Positions 43,821 through 52,872 of a DNA stretch of 64,000 nucleotides are shown here, one piece after another. Location: positions 6,272,501-6,336,500 of the forward strand of contig NZ_CP023690.1 of assembly GCF_008704795.1 (NCBI RefSeq), in the 5' to 3' direction. The first letter of the stretch is position 1, and each line of letters starts with the position of its first letter. The notes beneath the pieces were generated by a model, which was given only the letters and a program-made list of their open reading frames with translations, was not told the DNA's origin and ran no database searches. This DNA is from Streptomyces spectabilis (GTDB lineage Bacteria; Actinomycetota; Actinomycetes; Streptomycetales; Streptomycetaceae). A program made the position numbers and the translations under genes.

Positions 43821-46418
43821 CTACGCGGCCAGCTTGCGCATCAGGCGGACTCCTTGGGCTGCCGACATGTGCGGCAGATATGCCTTGCCGATCGCGTGCG
43901 TGATGCTCGCCAGCGCCGCGGGATCGGGGTAGCACATGTACATCGGGCGGTACTCGGGCTGGAATTTGGCCTTGAAGTGGAGCAGGGAACGGAAGCCGTA
44001 TACGGGCTCCAGGGTGCGGCCCGCGTAATCGAGCAGGCGCTGCAGCGCGGCGGTCGGCTCCGCGGTGTCGGCGCGGGCCAGCGGAGCGCCCGACAGGCTC
44101 AGGAACTGGGCGCCTTCCTCCTTGAAGCCGAGCGCGGCGGACGCGATCAGGAACTCCATCACTCCCCGGAATCCGTCCGACCGCCTGCGCATGAAGTCAA
44201 GCGTCCACCCCACGGGTTGGCCGAAATCGTGTGCCCCATTTGCTCCATGGACGGGCATCCAGCTCGTCACGCCGTGCACCGTGCGGCCCTCGTCGACCGC
44301 CAGGAGACAGCGCACGTGCGGATCGTCGAGCTCGGCGATGCCGCCGAGCGTGAAGCCCATCTCCGGCAGTCCCTTGTCGGCGACCCACTCCTCGGAGATC
44401 GAGCGGATCTGGTCCGTCAGGTCCAGGGGCGCCTCGGGGAAGACGTGCCACTCGGCGGTGACGCCCTGCTTCTTGGCCTTGTTCAGGGCGGTGCGCACGT
44501 CCTGCCACTTCTTCCCGGTGAACGCGAGGTCCGGCAGCGGTACGACGGTGTCCTCCGCGACCTGTACCGCGCTCCAGCCGACCGCGTCCGTACGGGCCTT
44601 GACCGCGGCCGTGACGCTGTAGAAGCACGGGGTCAGGCCGTGCTCGTCGCAGAAGGCGGCGAACCCCTCGACCGCGTCCCCGCGCGCGGAGGGCACGCCG
44701 AACGGGTCGCCCGTGGTGAGCGCGACCGTGGACCGCACCCGGTAGGCGACCGCCGCCCTGCCGTCGGCGCTGAACCAGTAGTCGTTGCCGTCCCACATCG
44801 CCAGGTACGACAGCGTGCCGCCGCCGTGCTCGGTGAGCAGGGCACGCGCACGTGCCGCCGCGCCCGCGTCCGTGCGCACCGAAGGCCGCCGGAACGCTAC
44901 GAAGAGGGCGATCAGGGTGACCACCCAGAAGACCACGCCGCAGTACTCGTACAGGGACAGTGCCGTGCCGCCGACCGGTACCGGGGAGCGCCCCCGGAAG
45001 AAGAGCGGTTCGTAGCTGGGCGGCAGGAACTGCGCGGGCAGCCCCGCGACGAGCCGCCCGAAGGTGGCGTCCGGGGCGAACTGGTCGCGCACCGCGTAGC
45101 CGATGCCCACGTAGGCGGCGCAGGACAGCAGCAGCGTCCCGCCGATGACCCCGGTCAGCGCCGTCACCGCGGCGCGGCCGAGATGCTGGTCGAAGAGCCG
45201 GCGGGCCAGGAAGAGCAGGAGCAGCACGAACAGGGGGAGCAGCGCCTGTTCCACCACTGCCTGGACCATCGCCCGCTTCTGGTCGGCGGTATCGCCGCCT
45301 TCGAGGGCGTAGCGGCCGGGATGCGCGGCGACGTCGCTCAGGAGGTACGCCATGAGGCCGAGCCACACCAGGTGCGCGGCCGCCGTGATCCGCCAGGCGG
45401 GCCGCAGCCCGCGGCGCAGGCCCTCGGCGAGGACGAGGAGGAGCAGGGGGATGGCGACGCCCATGAGCATCGCGGGCGAGCCGTAGAAGTGGTCCTGGGC
45501 GCGTACGCGGTCGCAGTCGGGGCCGGGGGTGGCACAGGCGTCGGCGATCTCCTGGGGGCCAGGACCCCCGGAGACGTACAGGTCGAGCACGTCGAAAGGC
45601 CCGAGCGCGTCCCTGTAGAGGGTGGCGATCAGAGGGCCGAGTGCCGAGGCCGCGACGACGAGGGCCACCAGGACGCGGCCCTCCGTGTGCGAGGCGTGCG
45701 GCACGCGCAGCCGGTGCGAGTCCCGGTGCGCGAGCGCGCCCACGGCGAGGCCCACGACCGTGCCCGCGAACCGCAGTACGTCCTGGAGGTGTCCTACGTA
45801 GAGGGCGAGCATCAGCGGGAACACGATCAGCGCGAGCTGGAGCCTGCGCCGCCACAGGGCGCTGAGCCGGAAGCTCAGGAAGGCGCCCACCGCGCAGGCC
45901 GCGATGCCCGGTGTCGCCGTGAGGTCCTGGGCGAGGTCGGCCAGCCAGTCGTCGCCCGCCAGCTCGCCGACCTTGACCACGCCGGTGCCGAGCAGCGAGC
46001 CGAGCACCTGGCCGACGACGAGGAGGACGGCGGTGCGCACCGATCCCACGCGGACCTCGGCGGCCGGACCGAGCAGCAGCAACAGGACCGTGGACCCCAC
46101 GTAGTTGCCGATCCCCGAGCACCACAGGATCGAGGTGAGCGGTGTCCACCAGCGGCCGTCGGCGAGCGCGGGCACGCCCACGCCGACGTCGGCGAGCAGC
46201 TCGTCGTCGGGGCCACCGCCGAGGCTGCCGGTGAACAGCCCGACGGCCCACAGCGCCACGACGAGGAACACCGTCACGGGCGCGTGGCTCACCGGCGCGA
46301 AGGCGCGCCGGGCGGCGCGCAACCAGCGCAGGGGACCCCGCTCGCCCGGCGGTGCGAGCGGCGGCCGTGGCGCCGGCTCCGCGGCGGCGCCGCCCGCCGG
46401 GCCCTCGGGGGTGCTCAT
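43821..46418 (-). CDS. Phosphatidylglycerol lysyltransferase-like protein (MprF/DUF2156) with rhomboid-like N-terminal region
   Basis: An 865-residue membrane protein. Residues 40-230 resemble a rhomboid fold (VGVPALADGRWWTPLTSILWCSG, ATPGIAACAVGAFLSFR) but the nucleophile position of the GxSG motif is not Ser, so it should not be a protease. More membrane segments follow to about 520, then a cytosolic DUF2156 GNAT-like domain (GNDYWFSADGRAAVAYRV, DPFGVPSARGDAVEGFAAFC, KKWQDVRTALNKAKKQGV, GFRGVMEFLIASAALGFKEEGAQFLSLSGAPLA, YGFRSLLHFKAKFQPEYRPMYMCY). It is expected to add lysine or another amino acid to phosphatidylglycerol and alter surface charge. Confidence 0.88.
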   Translation of the reverse strand: MSTPEGPAGGAAAEPAPRPPLAPPGERGPLRWLRAARRAFAPVSHAPVTVFLVVALWAVGLFTGSLGGGPDDELLADVGVGVPALADGRWWTPLTSILWCSGIGNYVGSTVLLLLLGPAAEVRVGSVRTAVLLVVGQVLGSLLGTGVVKVGELAGDDWLADLAQDLTATPGIAACAVGAFLSFRLSALWRRRLQLALIVFPLMLALYVGHLQDVLRFAGTVVGLAVGALAHRDSHRLRVPHASHTEGRVLVALVVAASALGPLIATLYRDALGPFDVLDLYVSGGPGPQEIADACATPGPDCDRVRAQDHFYGSPAMLMGVAIPLLLLVLAEGLRRGLRPAWRITAAAHLVWLGLMAYLLSDVAAHPGRYALEGGDTADQKRAMVQAVVEQALLPLFVLLLLFLARRLFDQHLGRAAVTALTGVIGGTLLLSCAAYVGIGYAVRDQFAPDATFGRLVAGLPAQFLPPSYEPLFFRGRSPVPVGGTALSLYEYCGVVFWVVTLIALFVAFRRPSVRTDAGAAARARALLTEHGGGTLSYLAMWDGNDYWFSADGRAAVAYRVRSTVALTTGDPFGVPSARGDAVEGFAAFCDEHGLTPCFYSVTAAVKARTDAVGWSAVQVAEDTVVPLPDLAFTGKKWQDVRTALNKAKKQGVTAEWHVFPEAPLDLTDQIRSISEEWVADKGLPEMGFTLGGIAELDDPHVRCLLAVDEGRTVHGVTSWMPVHGANGAHDFGQPVGWTLDFMRRRSDGFRGVMEFLIASAALGFKEEGAQFLSLSGAPLARADTAEPTAALQRLLDYAGRTLEPVYGFRSLLHFKAKFQPEYRPMYMCYPDPAALASITHAIGKAYLPHMSAAQGVRLMRKLAA

Positions 46419-46646
46419 CCACCGAGCGCATCAGGCGGCCGCCGCAGGCACATCCGGGGTGGGCCGAACGGGTGATGCGCGCCCCGCCCTCGACCTTGGA
46501 CGAACGTACGAAGGATCGCGCCTGGTAAACGGCAGCGTGCCCCGTCCGCCCCGATCCATTCCCGCTCATTTGTGTAATGGCGCCCGTACTCACCGTGCTG
46601 AAAGGCTGACGAACGCAGCCAGCACATGATCGGGAGGGCATTGTCC

Positions 46647-48053
46647 ATGTCGGTAGGCGAAGAGATCCGTACGGACGAAGGCAGGCCGCAGCAGAGTCTC
46701 GGCACCTCTGCCGCGCGGAATCTGGCCACCACCACCAAGTCCGCGCCGCAGATGCAGGAGATCAGCTCGCGCTGGCTGCTGCGGATGCTGCCCTGGGTCC
46801 AGGTGCAGGGCGGCACGTACCGAGTGAACCGCAGGACGAGTTACTCGGTCGGTGACGGCCGGGTCACGTTCATCAAGACCGGGGACCGTGTGGAGGTCAT
46901 CCCCGCCGAGCTCGGCGAGCTGCCGGTACTGCGGGATTTCGAGGACCAGGACGTGCTCGCGGAGCTTGCGCAGCGCTGCCAGCAGCGGGAGTTCGAGGCG
47001 GGCTCGGTGCTCGCGTCCTTCGGCAGCCAGGCGGACGAGGTGTTCCTGCTGGCCCACGGCCGGGTCGAGCAGATCGGCACCGGCCCCTACGGCGACGACA
47101 CGGTCCTCGGCACCCTCGCGGACGGCGCGTACTTCGGGGAGCAGGCGCTGATCGACCCGGAGACCATCTGGGAGTACACCGTCCGCGCGGTGACCGCGTG
47201 CACGGTCCTCGCGCTCCCACGCCAGGACCTGGAGCAGGTGGCGGAGCGCTCCGACTCCCTGAGCGCCCATCTCCAGGGACTGCGGTCCATTCCGTCCCAG
47301 CGCACGAACACCTATGGCGAAGCAGCCATCGACCTCTCCTCGGGCCACGTCGGCGAGCCCGTACTGCCCGGCACCTACGTGGACTACGAGGCGCGGCCGC
47401 GTGAGTACGAACTGAGCGTCGCCCAGACCGTCCTGCGCATCCACACGCGCGTGGCGGACCTCTACAACCAGCCGATGAACCAGACCGAGGAGCAACTGCG
47501 CCTCACCGTGGAGGCATTGAAGGAGCGCCAGGAGCACGAGCTCATCAACAACCGCGAGTTCGGGCTGCTCAACAACTGCGAGTACGACCAGCGGATCCAG
47601 CCGCACGACGGCGTGCCCAGCCCGGACGACCTGGACGAGCTGCTCAGCCGCAGGCGCGGATCGAAGCTGTTCCTCGCCCACCCGCGCGCGATCGCCGCGT
47701 TCGGCCGCGAGTGCAACAAGCGCGGACTCGTTCCGGAGACCATCGACATGTCCGGGCACCGCATCCCCACCTGGCGCGGTGTGCCGATTTTCCCGTGCAA
47801 CAAGATCCCGGTGACCGAGGAGCGCACGTCCTCGATCATCTGCATGCGTACGGGTGAGGACGAGCAGGGCGTCATCGGTCTGCACCAGGCGGGCCTCCCG
47901 GACGAGATCGAGCCCAGCCTGTCCGTGCGCTTCATGGGCATCAGCGAGCAGGCGATCATCTCCTACCTGGTCTCGACGTACTACTCGGCGGCCGTCCTGG
48001 TTCCCGATGCCCTCGGCATCCTGGAGAACGTCGAGATCGGCCGCTGGAGGTGA
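46647..48053 (+). CDS. eshA: EshA, family 2B encapsulin nanocompartment shell protein with cyclic-nucleotide-binding-like domain
   Basis: EshA proteins are HK97-fold shell proteins that assemble into nanocompartments; in S. griseus EshA is a developmental protein. Residues 1-95 form the N-terminal arm and shell start ([25 protein letters not shown]). Residues about 95-215 form a CNB-like insert ([39 protein letters not shown]), and 250-468 complete the shell ([76 protein letters not shown]). Length 468 fits the family. In the phosphate-binding part of the CNB domain the usual Arg is Trp (IWEYTVRA). ATG 46647 has GGGAGG at 46632. Confidence 0.94.
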   Translation: MSVGEEIRTDEGRPQQSLGTSAARNLATTTKSAPQMQEISSRWLLRMLPWVQVQGGTYRVNRRTSYSVGDGRVTFIKTGDRVEVIPAELGELPVLRDFEDQDVLAELAQRCQQREFEAGSVLASFGSQADEVFLLAHGRVEQIGTGPYGDDTVLGTLADGAYFGEQALIDPETIWEYTVRAVTACTVLALPRQDLEQVAERSDSLSAHLQGLRSIPSQRTNTYGEAAIDLSSGHVGEPVLPGTYVDYEARPREYELSVAQTVLRIHTRVADLYNQPMNQTEEQLRLTVEALKERQEHELINNREFGLLNNCEYDQRIQPHDGVPSPDDLDELLSRRRGSKLFLAHPRAIAAFGRECNKRGLVPETIDMSGHRIPTWRGVPIFPCNKIPVTEERTSSIICMRTGEDEQGVIGLHQAGLPDEIEPSLSVRFMGISEQAIISYLVSTYYSAAVLVPDALGILENVEIGRWR

Positions 48054-48182
48054 CCCGCCGCCCCTGCCCGTGGCGACAGCACCGCCGTCCGTGTCCCTTG
48101 CAGCGGCGCCGGGCGCACCCTTCTTGTACGCGCCCGGGGACCAAGGATCGGCCACCGTCCGCCTCCACGCCGGAGTAGGTCC

Positions 48183-49259
48183 ATGACGGACACCACGGAC
48201 GTGACGGACCGTGTGCGGGCCCCCAGGGGTCACGGTCCTCCGGAGGGGTGCGAGGCGGCGGACATCCTCGCGGCGGCGCGCCGCCGCGTCGACCCGGAGC
48301 TGCGCCGGGCCGTCGATTCGCTGCCGGGGTCGATGCGCCGCGTCGCGCTCTACCACTTCGGCTGGGAGCGCGCGGACGGCACGCCCGCGGCGGGGAGCGC
48401 GGGCAAGGCCATCAGGCCCGCGCTCGTCCTGACGGCGGTGCGGGCGCTCGGCGGCGACCCGCGCGCGGCCGTCCGGGCGGCGGCGGCCGTGGAGTTGACC
48501 CACGACTTCACGCTGCTGCACGACGACGTCATGGACCGGGACACCACCCGCAGGCACCGGCCCACCGCGTGGACCGTGTTCGGCGACGCCGACGCGATCC
48601 TCGCGGGGGACGCGCTCCAGGCCCTGGCGCAGCGGCTGCTCGCCGAGGACCCCCACCCGGGGGCCGCGGTGGCGGCCGCCCGCCTGGCCGCCTGCGTCGT
48701 GGAACTGTGCGCCGGGCAGCAGGTGGACTGCACCCTGGAGCGGCGCGCCCCCGGTGAGGTCTCGCTCGACGAGTGCCTCGCCATGGCCGAGGCCAAGACC
48801 GGAGCGCTCCTCGGCTGCGCGTGCGCGATCGGGGCCGTGTACGCGGGCGCCGGGGCGGAGACCGCCGACGCCCTCGACGGGTTCGGCAGACAGGCGGGGC
48901 TCGCTTTCCAGCTCATCGACGACGTGATCGGGATCTGGGGGGATCCCGTGCGGACGGGCAAGCCGGTGTGGGCGGACCTCGCGGCCCGGAAGAAGTCGCT
49001 GCCGGTGGTCGCCGCGCTCGCCTCCGGCACCCCGGACGGGGCCGCTCTGGCCGCGCTGTACGGCCGTAGGGCCGAGGCGGGCGATCTGGAGCGGATGGCC
49101 CACGCGGTCGAGGGCGCCGGAGGGCGGGACTGGGCGCAGACGCAGGCCGCCGACCGGATGTCCCGGGCCTTGCAGGAGCTTGCCCGCGCGGTGCCGGACC
49201 CCGAGCGGGCGGGGGGCCTGCTGGCGCTCGCGGAGTACGTCACCCGCCGTACCCACTGA
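48183..49259 (+). CDS. Polyprenyl diphosphate synthase, candidate encapsulin cargo
   Basis: A 358-residue trans-prenyl synthase that condenses IPP with allylic diphosphates. First Asp-rich motif: LLHDDVMDRD (114-118); second: LIDDVIGIWGD (246-254); the GKAIRP segment at 74-79 supplies diphosphate-binding Lys/Arg. A poorly ordered charged N-terminal tail of about 25 residues (TDTTDVTDRVRAPRGHGPPEG) precedes the fold, as expected for encapsulin cargo-loading regions. It follows eshA by 129 bp on the same strand, the known arrangement for family 2B encapsulins with prenyltransferase cargo. Product chain length cannot be read with confidence. Confidence 0.93.
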   Translation: MTDTTDVTDRVRAPRGHGPPEGCEAADILAAARRRVDPELRRAVDSLPGSMRRVALYHFGWERADGTPAAGSAGKAIRPALVLTAVRALGGDPRAAVRAAAAVELTHDFTLLHDDVMDRDTTRRHRPTAWTVFGDADAILAGDALQALAQRLLAEDPHPGAAVAAARLAACVVELCAGQQVDCTLERRAPGEVSLDECLAMAEAKTGALLGCACAIGAVYAGAGAETADALDGFGRQAGLAFQLIDDVIGIWGDPVRTGKPVWADLAARKKSLPVVAALASGTPDGAALAALYGRRAEAGDLERMAHAVEGAGGRDWAQTQAADRMSRALQELARAVPDPERAGGLLALAEYVTRRTH

Positions 49260-49471
49260 CGACCGGCCCGAGGGGGGTGCCCGGTGGGTGGGGGCTCGTC
49301 GTGCCGCCTCGTGCGGTCGGCGGCCGCCATCCACCGGGCGTTCGGGAGGCCGCTCCGCCTTCTCGCCGCCCCGTGCCCGGTGGCGTGCCGCTCCGTCGCC
49401 ACGTACGAATCGATCACTTAGGCTGCAACCGGCGCAGCGGGGGGAGGAGTTGACGGTGAAGGAGTGGGGAC

Positions 49472-50101
49472 GTGGGAGTGGCGATACGGAGAGCGACCGA
49501 GAGTGACCGGGCGGATGTCGTCCGGCTCATGAACGAGTCGTTCCACCGGGACCCCGTGAGCAGCTGGTTGTTCCCGGACGAGGAGCGCCGGCGGCGCAGG
49601 CACGGCGCGCTGATGGGCGCCTTCCTCGATCTCGCGTTCGCGGAGGGGTACGTCGACATCGCCGAGGACGGGTCCGCGGTGGCGCTGTGGTGGTCGGTGC
49701 CCGCGGGCGCGGAACACGCGGACGGCGCGCCCGAGGACGGGCCCGCGCAGCTCCGGGAGGCCGTCGACCCGGACAACGAACGGGTCGAGGTGATCGGCCA
49801 GTTGACGTCCGAGATCCACCCGACCGACCGGCCGCACCAGTATCTGCACATGATCGCCGTGCGGCCCGACCGGCAGGGGCAGGGGCTCGGCACGGCGCTC
49901 GTCAACGCCGTCCTGGAGCGATGCGACCGCGACGGCCTGCACGCGTATCTGGAGGCGAGCAACGCGCGCAGCCGTGAGCTGTATCTGCGCCTCGGCTTCA
50001 CCGACCTGGGGCAGGCTCTCGACCTTCCCGACGGGCCCACGATGTGGCCCATGTGGCGCGAGCCGCGGCTCGGCCGAACCGGAGCTTCATCGAGCCGTTG
50101 A
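49472..50101 (+). CDS. GNAT-family N-acetyltransferase
   Basis: A 209-residue acetyltransferase with the acetyl-CoA loop HMIAVRPDRQGQGLGTALVNAVL (RxxGxG/A) and YLEASNARSRELYLRLGF at the end of the fold. The substrate is unknown. It begins at GTG 49472 with AAGGAG about 9 bases upstream. A second GTG two codons later is possible. It stands alone between the prenyl synthase and the RibD-like gene. Confidence 0.88.
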   Translation: MGVAIRRATESDRADVVRLMNESFHRDPVSSWLFPDEERRRRRHGALMGAFLDLAFAEGYVDIAEDGSAVALWWSVPAGAEHADGAPEDGPAQLREAVDPDNERVEVIGQLTSEIHPTDRPHQYLHMIAVRPDRQGQGLGTALVNAVLERCDRDGLHAYLEASNARSRELYLRLGFTDLGQALDLPDGPTMWPMWREPRLGRTGASSSR

Positions 50102-50203
50102 AGCCACTGTGCCTGAAGCACTACAAAGGGAGTAGCTCGTGGGGAGACTGCGGAAGCGGCCCGCCGTGAGCGCTCACCCGTCGCCTTGGGGGAAGGTTCC
50201 AGC

Positions 50204-50800
50204 TTGCGCAAGCTCACTTACTTCGTCGCCGTCTCGATCGACGGGTTCATCGGTGACCCGAGCGGAGACGCCAACTCCTACATGGCGTACGTGGACGAGG
50301 AGTTCCTGGAGTTCCTCAAGACGGAGTACCCGGAGACGATCTCCGTCGCCGGACGCCGCATCCTTGGCTTCGACGGCGCGCCGAACCGGAGGTTCGACAC
50401 CGTCATCCAGGGCATGAACACCTACCAGGTCGGCCTGGACGAGGGCATTCCCAGCCCGTACGCGCACCTGCGCGAGTACGTCGCCTCGCGCGGCCTCGGT
50501 ACGGCGCCCGACCCGAAGGTCCAGGTCATCGCCGACGACCTCGTCGGCAAGGTGCGCGAACTCAAGGCCGAGGACAGTGACCTCGACATCTGGCTGTGCG
50601 GGGGCGCGCAGCTCGCGGGCGTGCTGCGCGACGAGATCGACGAGCTCGTGCTCAAGACGTATCCGGTGCTGCTCGGCTCCGGCATGCCGATGTTCGCGGG
50701 CGTGGAGTCCGCCGTCAGCGGCTTCACACTGACCTCGTCCCGGGTCTTCGGCAACGGAGTCGTCGTACGGAACTACGCGCGGCAGTCCGCAAACGGGTGA
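50204..50800 (+). CDS. Dihydrofolate reductase-family (RibD C-terminal domain) protein
   Basis: A 198-residue reductase-fold protein: RKLTYFVAVSIDGFIGDPSGD, then VIADDLVGKVRELKAED and IWLCGGAQLAGVLRDEIDELVLKTYPVLLGSGMPMF, the NADPH-binding core. Such proteins act as unspecialised NADPH reductases. I chose TTG 50204, because GGGGGAAGG at 50188-50196 is correctly spaced and the fold begins at once. The rare start codon suggests low translation. Confidence 0.85.
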   Translation: MRKLTYFVAVSIDGFIGDPSGDANSYMAYVDEEFLEFLKTEYPETISVAGRRILGFDGAPNRRFDTVIQGMNTYQVGLDEGIPSPYAHLREYVASRGLGTAPDPKVQVIADDLVGKVRELKAEDSDLDIWLCGGAQLAGVLRDEIDELVLKTYPVLLGSGMPMFAGVESAVSGFTLTSSRVFGNGVVVRNYARQSANG

Positions 50801-50844
50801 CGCTTGGGCTGTGCGGCTCTCATAAACCGCCATATCCTGGGTTT

Positions 50845-51171
50845 ATGGGCACTGATGGGAGCCGGTCCGTCCCCCGTCCCGAGGGCGAGCACGCATGCCC
50901 GAGCTGCGGACGGCTGGTCGGCACGGCCATCAAGCGACGCAAGGTGCTCGGGGCGTACGTTCCCGTCTGGGGACCGGCCCCGTGCCGCAACCCCGCGTGT
51001 GACGCGTGCGTCACCGAGGAGGAGTCCGGGGGCGGGGGCCGCCGCGGCCACAAGGGCCGACGGCGGGGCGCCCACCAGCAGCAGAAGGGGCGCCCTCAGA
51101 CGCCCGCGCCCGGCCCCGCCGAGGCCGACACCAAATCCGTCGTGGAGCCGGAGCGGGACCCCGGCGCCTGA
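50845..51171 (+). CDS. Small zinc-ribbon-like protein
   Basis: A 108-residue protein with two Cys pairs (ACPSCGRLVG and PCRNPACDACVTEEE) that could hold one zinc, and a long basic, disordered tail (GRRGHKGRRRGAHQQQKGRPQ). Codon third positions are GC-rich. ATG 50845 lies in an inverted repeat (ATAAACC...GGGTTTAT) and lacks a ribosome site, so it may be leaderless. No known family is recognised. It could bind nucleic acid, but that is a guess from charge only. Confidence 0.6.
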   Translation: MGTDGSRSVPRPEGEHACPSCGRLVGTAIKRRKVLGAYVPVWGPAPCRNPACDACVTEEESGGGGRRGHKGRRRGAHQQQKGRPQTPAPGPAEADTKSVVEPERDPGA

Positions 51172-51283
51172 GTCGCCGATCGCCGTGCGGCGGCCGGGAC
51201 TCCGGTCGTACCGTCGGTGCGTCATGCCCCAACTGACCTGCGTGGACGGCTGATTGTCAGTGGGTGCCGATAAGGTCCCGGGC

Positions 51284-52255
51284 ATGAAGGTGATGTGGGG
51301 GAAACGGTGGGCTGCCGCGGCGGTGGTGGCGGTGGTGGCGCTTGCCGGGTGCGGGTCCGAGGGCGGCGGCTCGGCCGGTGGCGCGCGTGCTTCCGGGGTG
51401 CCCGAGGTCGACACGGAGCATGACCTTCCGGAACTTCCGCTGGATCGCTACGAGTTCGGTCGGCGTGACTACGACCGGCAGGAGGCCGCCACCCTGCGCC
51501 TCACCCAGGCCTGCATGAAGTCCTATGGCTTCACCGACTTCCCCCTGCGCTGGCGCGAGCGCGACACCACCATGAGCAACGTCGCCATCGGGACGATGAT
51601 CTCGACCACGCTCACCGGCACGCTCGACCTCGACCAGGCCCGGCGGGTGGGGTACGGCGTGGACAGTGACGCCGTGAAGGAGTACCGCGAGCGGCGCTTC
51701 TCGAAGGGCCGCCTGGTCACGCGGGACGAGTCCGCAGTGCTGCGCGGCGTGGACAAGGCCTTGCACGGCAGCTCGAAGGTCAACGGCCGCGAGGTTCCGG
51801 ACGGCGGCTGCTCCCAGCGCGGGGCGCGCCAGTTGTGGGCCGACGTCAAGGACGAGCCGCGCATGACCGGATACGTCGCCGAGCGCCGCGCGGTCCTCGA
51901 CAAGGCCGTCGCCAAGGACCGGCGAATGCGGCGCGCCCTCGACGCGTGGGCCGACTGCGTGGAGGGCAAGGGCTTCAAGCGTTACGCGAGCCCGGAGGCC
52001 GCCTTCCTGGACAAGGCGTGGCGGCGCGCCGGCGACGGCCGGACCGCGCGCACGGGCCGGGAGCGCGGCACCGCCGTCGCCGACATCGAGTGCAAGCGCG
52101 AGCACAACACGGTCGGCGTGTGGTGGACCGTGGCCGCCAAGAAGCAGCGGTACGACATATCCCGGCACCAGGCGTCGTACGACGCGGTCCGCGCCGACCT
52201 GGAGCGAGTGCGGGCGGTGGTGCGCCGGGCACTCGCCCAGCGGCCGTCTGCCTGA
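51284..52255 (+). CDS. Predicted lipoprotein, function unknown
   Basis: A 323-residue secreted protein with a signal peptide (WGKRWAAAAVVAVVALAGCG) and lipobox LAGC. The mature part is rich in charged residues and has four or more cysteines (QACMKSYGF, GGCSQRGARQLW, WADCVEGKGFKRY, DIECKREHN), suggesting disulfides outside the cell. ATG 51284 or ATG 51293 may be the start. I recognise it only as a common streptomycete lipoprotein type; no catalytic motif is visible. Confidence 0.82.
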   Translation: MKVMWGKRWAAAAVVAVVALAGCGSEGGGSAGGARASGVPEVDTEHDLPELPLDRYEFGRRDYDRQEAATLRLTQACMKSYGFTDFPLRWRERDTTMSNVAIGTMISTTLTGTLDLDQARRVGYGVDSDAVKEYRERRFSKGRLVTRDESAVLRGVDKALHGSSKVNGREVPDGGCSQRGARQLWADVKDEPRMTGYVAERRAVLDKAVAKDRRMRRALDAWADCVEGKGFKRYASPEAAFLDKAWRRAGDGRTARTGRERGTAVADIECKREHNTVGVWWTVAAKKQRYDISRHQASYDAVRADLERVRAVVRRALAQRPSA

Positions 52256-52277
52256 CGGCCTTGCGCGGGGCGGCCGT

Positions 52278-52847
52278 TCACCGGGGGCGGCGTGCCCGGT
52301 GCCTGGCCACCGCGTCGTTGTTGGCGCAGCGCACCGAGCAGTAGGCGCGGCGGCCCGCGCGCGAGGTGTCCACGAAGGCGCGGCCGCAGGCGGCGCGGGC
52401 GCAGCGGCCCAGGCGGCGGGCGTCGGCGTGGCACACGATGTACGCGAGCCCGGCCGCCGTCAGGGCGCGCACGTGGGCCGCCGGGTCGGCGCCGGGCGCG
52501 CTGTAGTGGAAGTGCGGGGTGCCGTCGTGCAGGGCGATGTACGGGCGGCTCGACGCGTCGTCGAGCAGCCGGTTGATGCGGGCACAGCGCTCCGCCAGGT
52601 CCTGCGGGCCGAAGCAGTCGGCGAGGCGGCGGGCCCAGGCGCGGACGTCCCGCCGCTGCGCGGGGGCGAGCGCGTGCTCCACGACACCGTGCGCGGCGAG
52701 CAGGGCCGACGGGTCGGCCGCCCCGGTCGCGCAGGCCGCGCTGTCCGGGTCCGTGTCGTTCGGGTCCGTGCCGTCCGGGCCCGCGTAGGCGTTCACCAGG
52801 TCCGCCGCGAGCAGTGCCGCCTCGCCTCCGTAATGGTTGAAATGCAT
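52278..52847 (-). CDS. CGNR zinc-finger regulator (ABATE domain)
   Basis: A 189-residue protein with an N-terminal stress-induced ABATE-like region (MHFNHYGGEAALLAADLVNAY) and a C-terminal CGNR zinc finger (GRCARAACGRAFVDTSRAGRRAYCSVRCANNDAVARHRARR). Such proteins are thought to be DNA-binding regulators. It is divergent from an EamA transporter with starts 25 bp apart, so it probably controls that gene. A second CGNR gene lies at 58.3 kb. Confidence 0.87.
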   Translation of the reverse strand: MHFNHYGGEAALLAADLVNAYAGPDGTDPNDTDPDSAACATGAADPSALLAAHGVVEHALAPAQRRDVRAWARRLADCFGPQDLAERCARINRLLDDASSRPYIALHDGTPHFHYSAPGADPAAHVRALTAAGLAYIVCHADARRLGRCARAACGRAFVDTSRAGRRAYCSVRCANNDAVARHRARRPR

Positions 52848-52872
52848 AAGGGCATGACATCACGCTGGGCCC

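Noticed and set aside
42492..46475. Very long plus-strand frame of 1327 codons opposite amidase and MprF-like genes
   Set aside because: It is antisense to several well-supported genes and has Gly/Arg/Gln-rich low-complexity composition typical of shadow frames.
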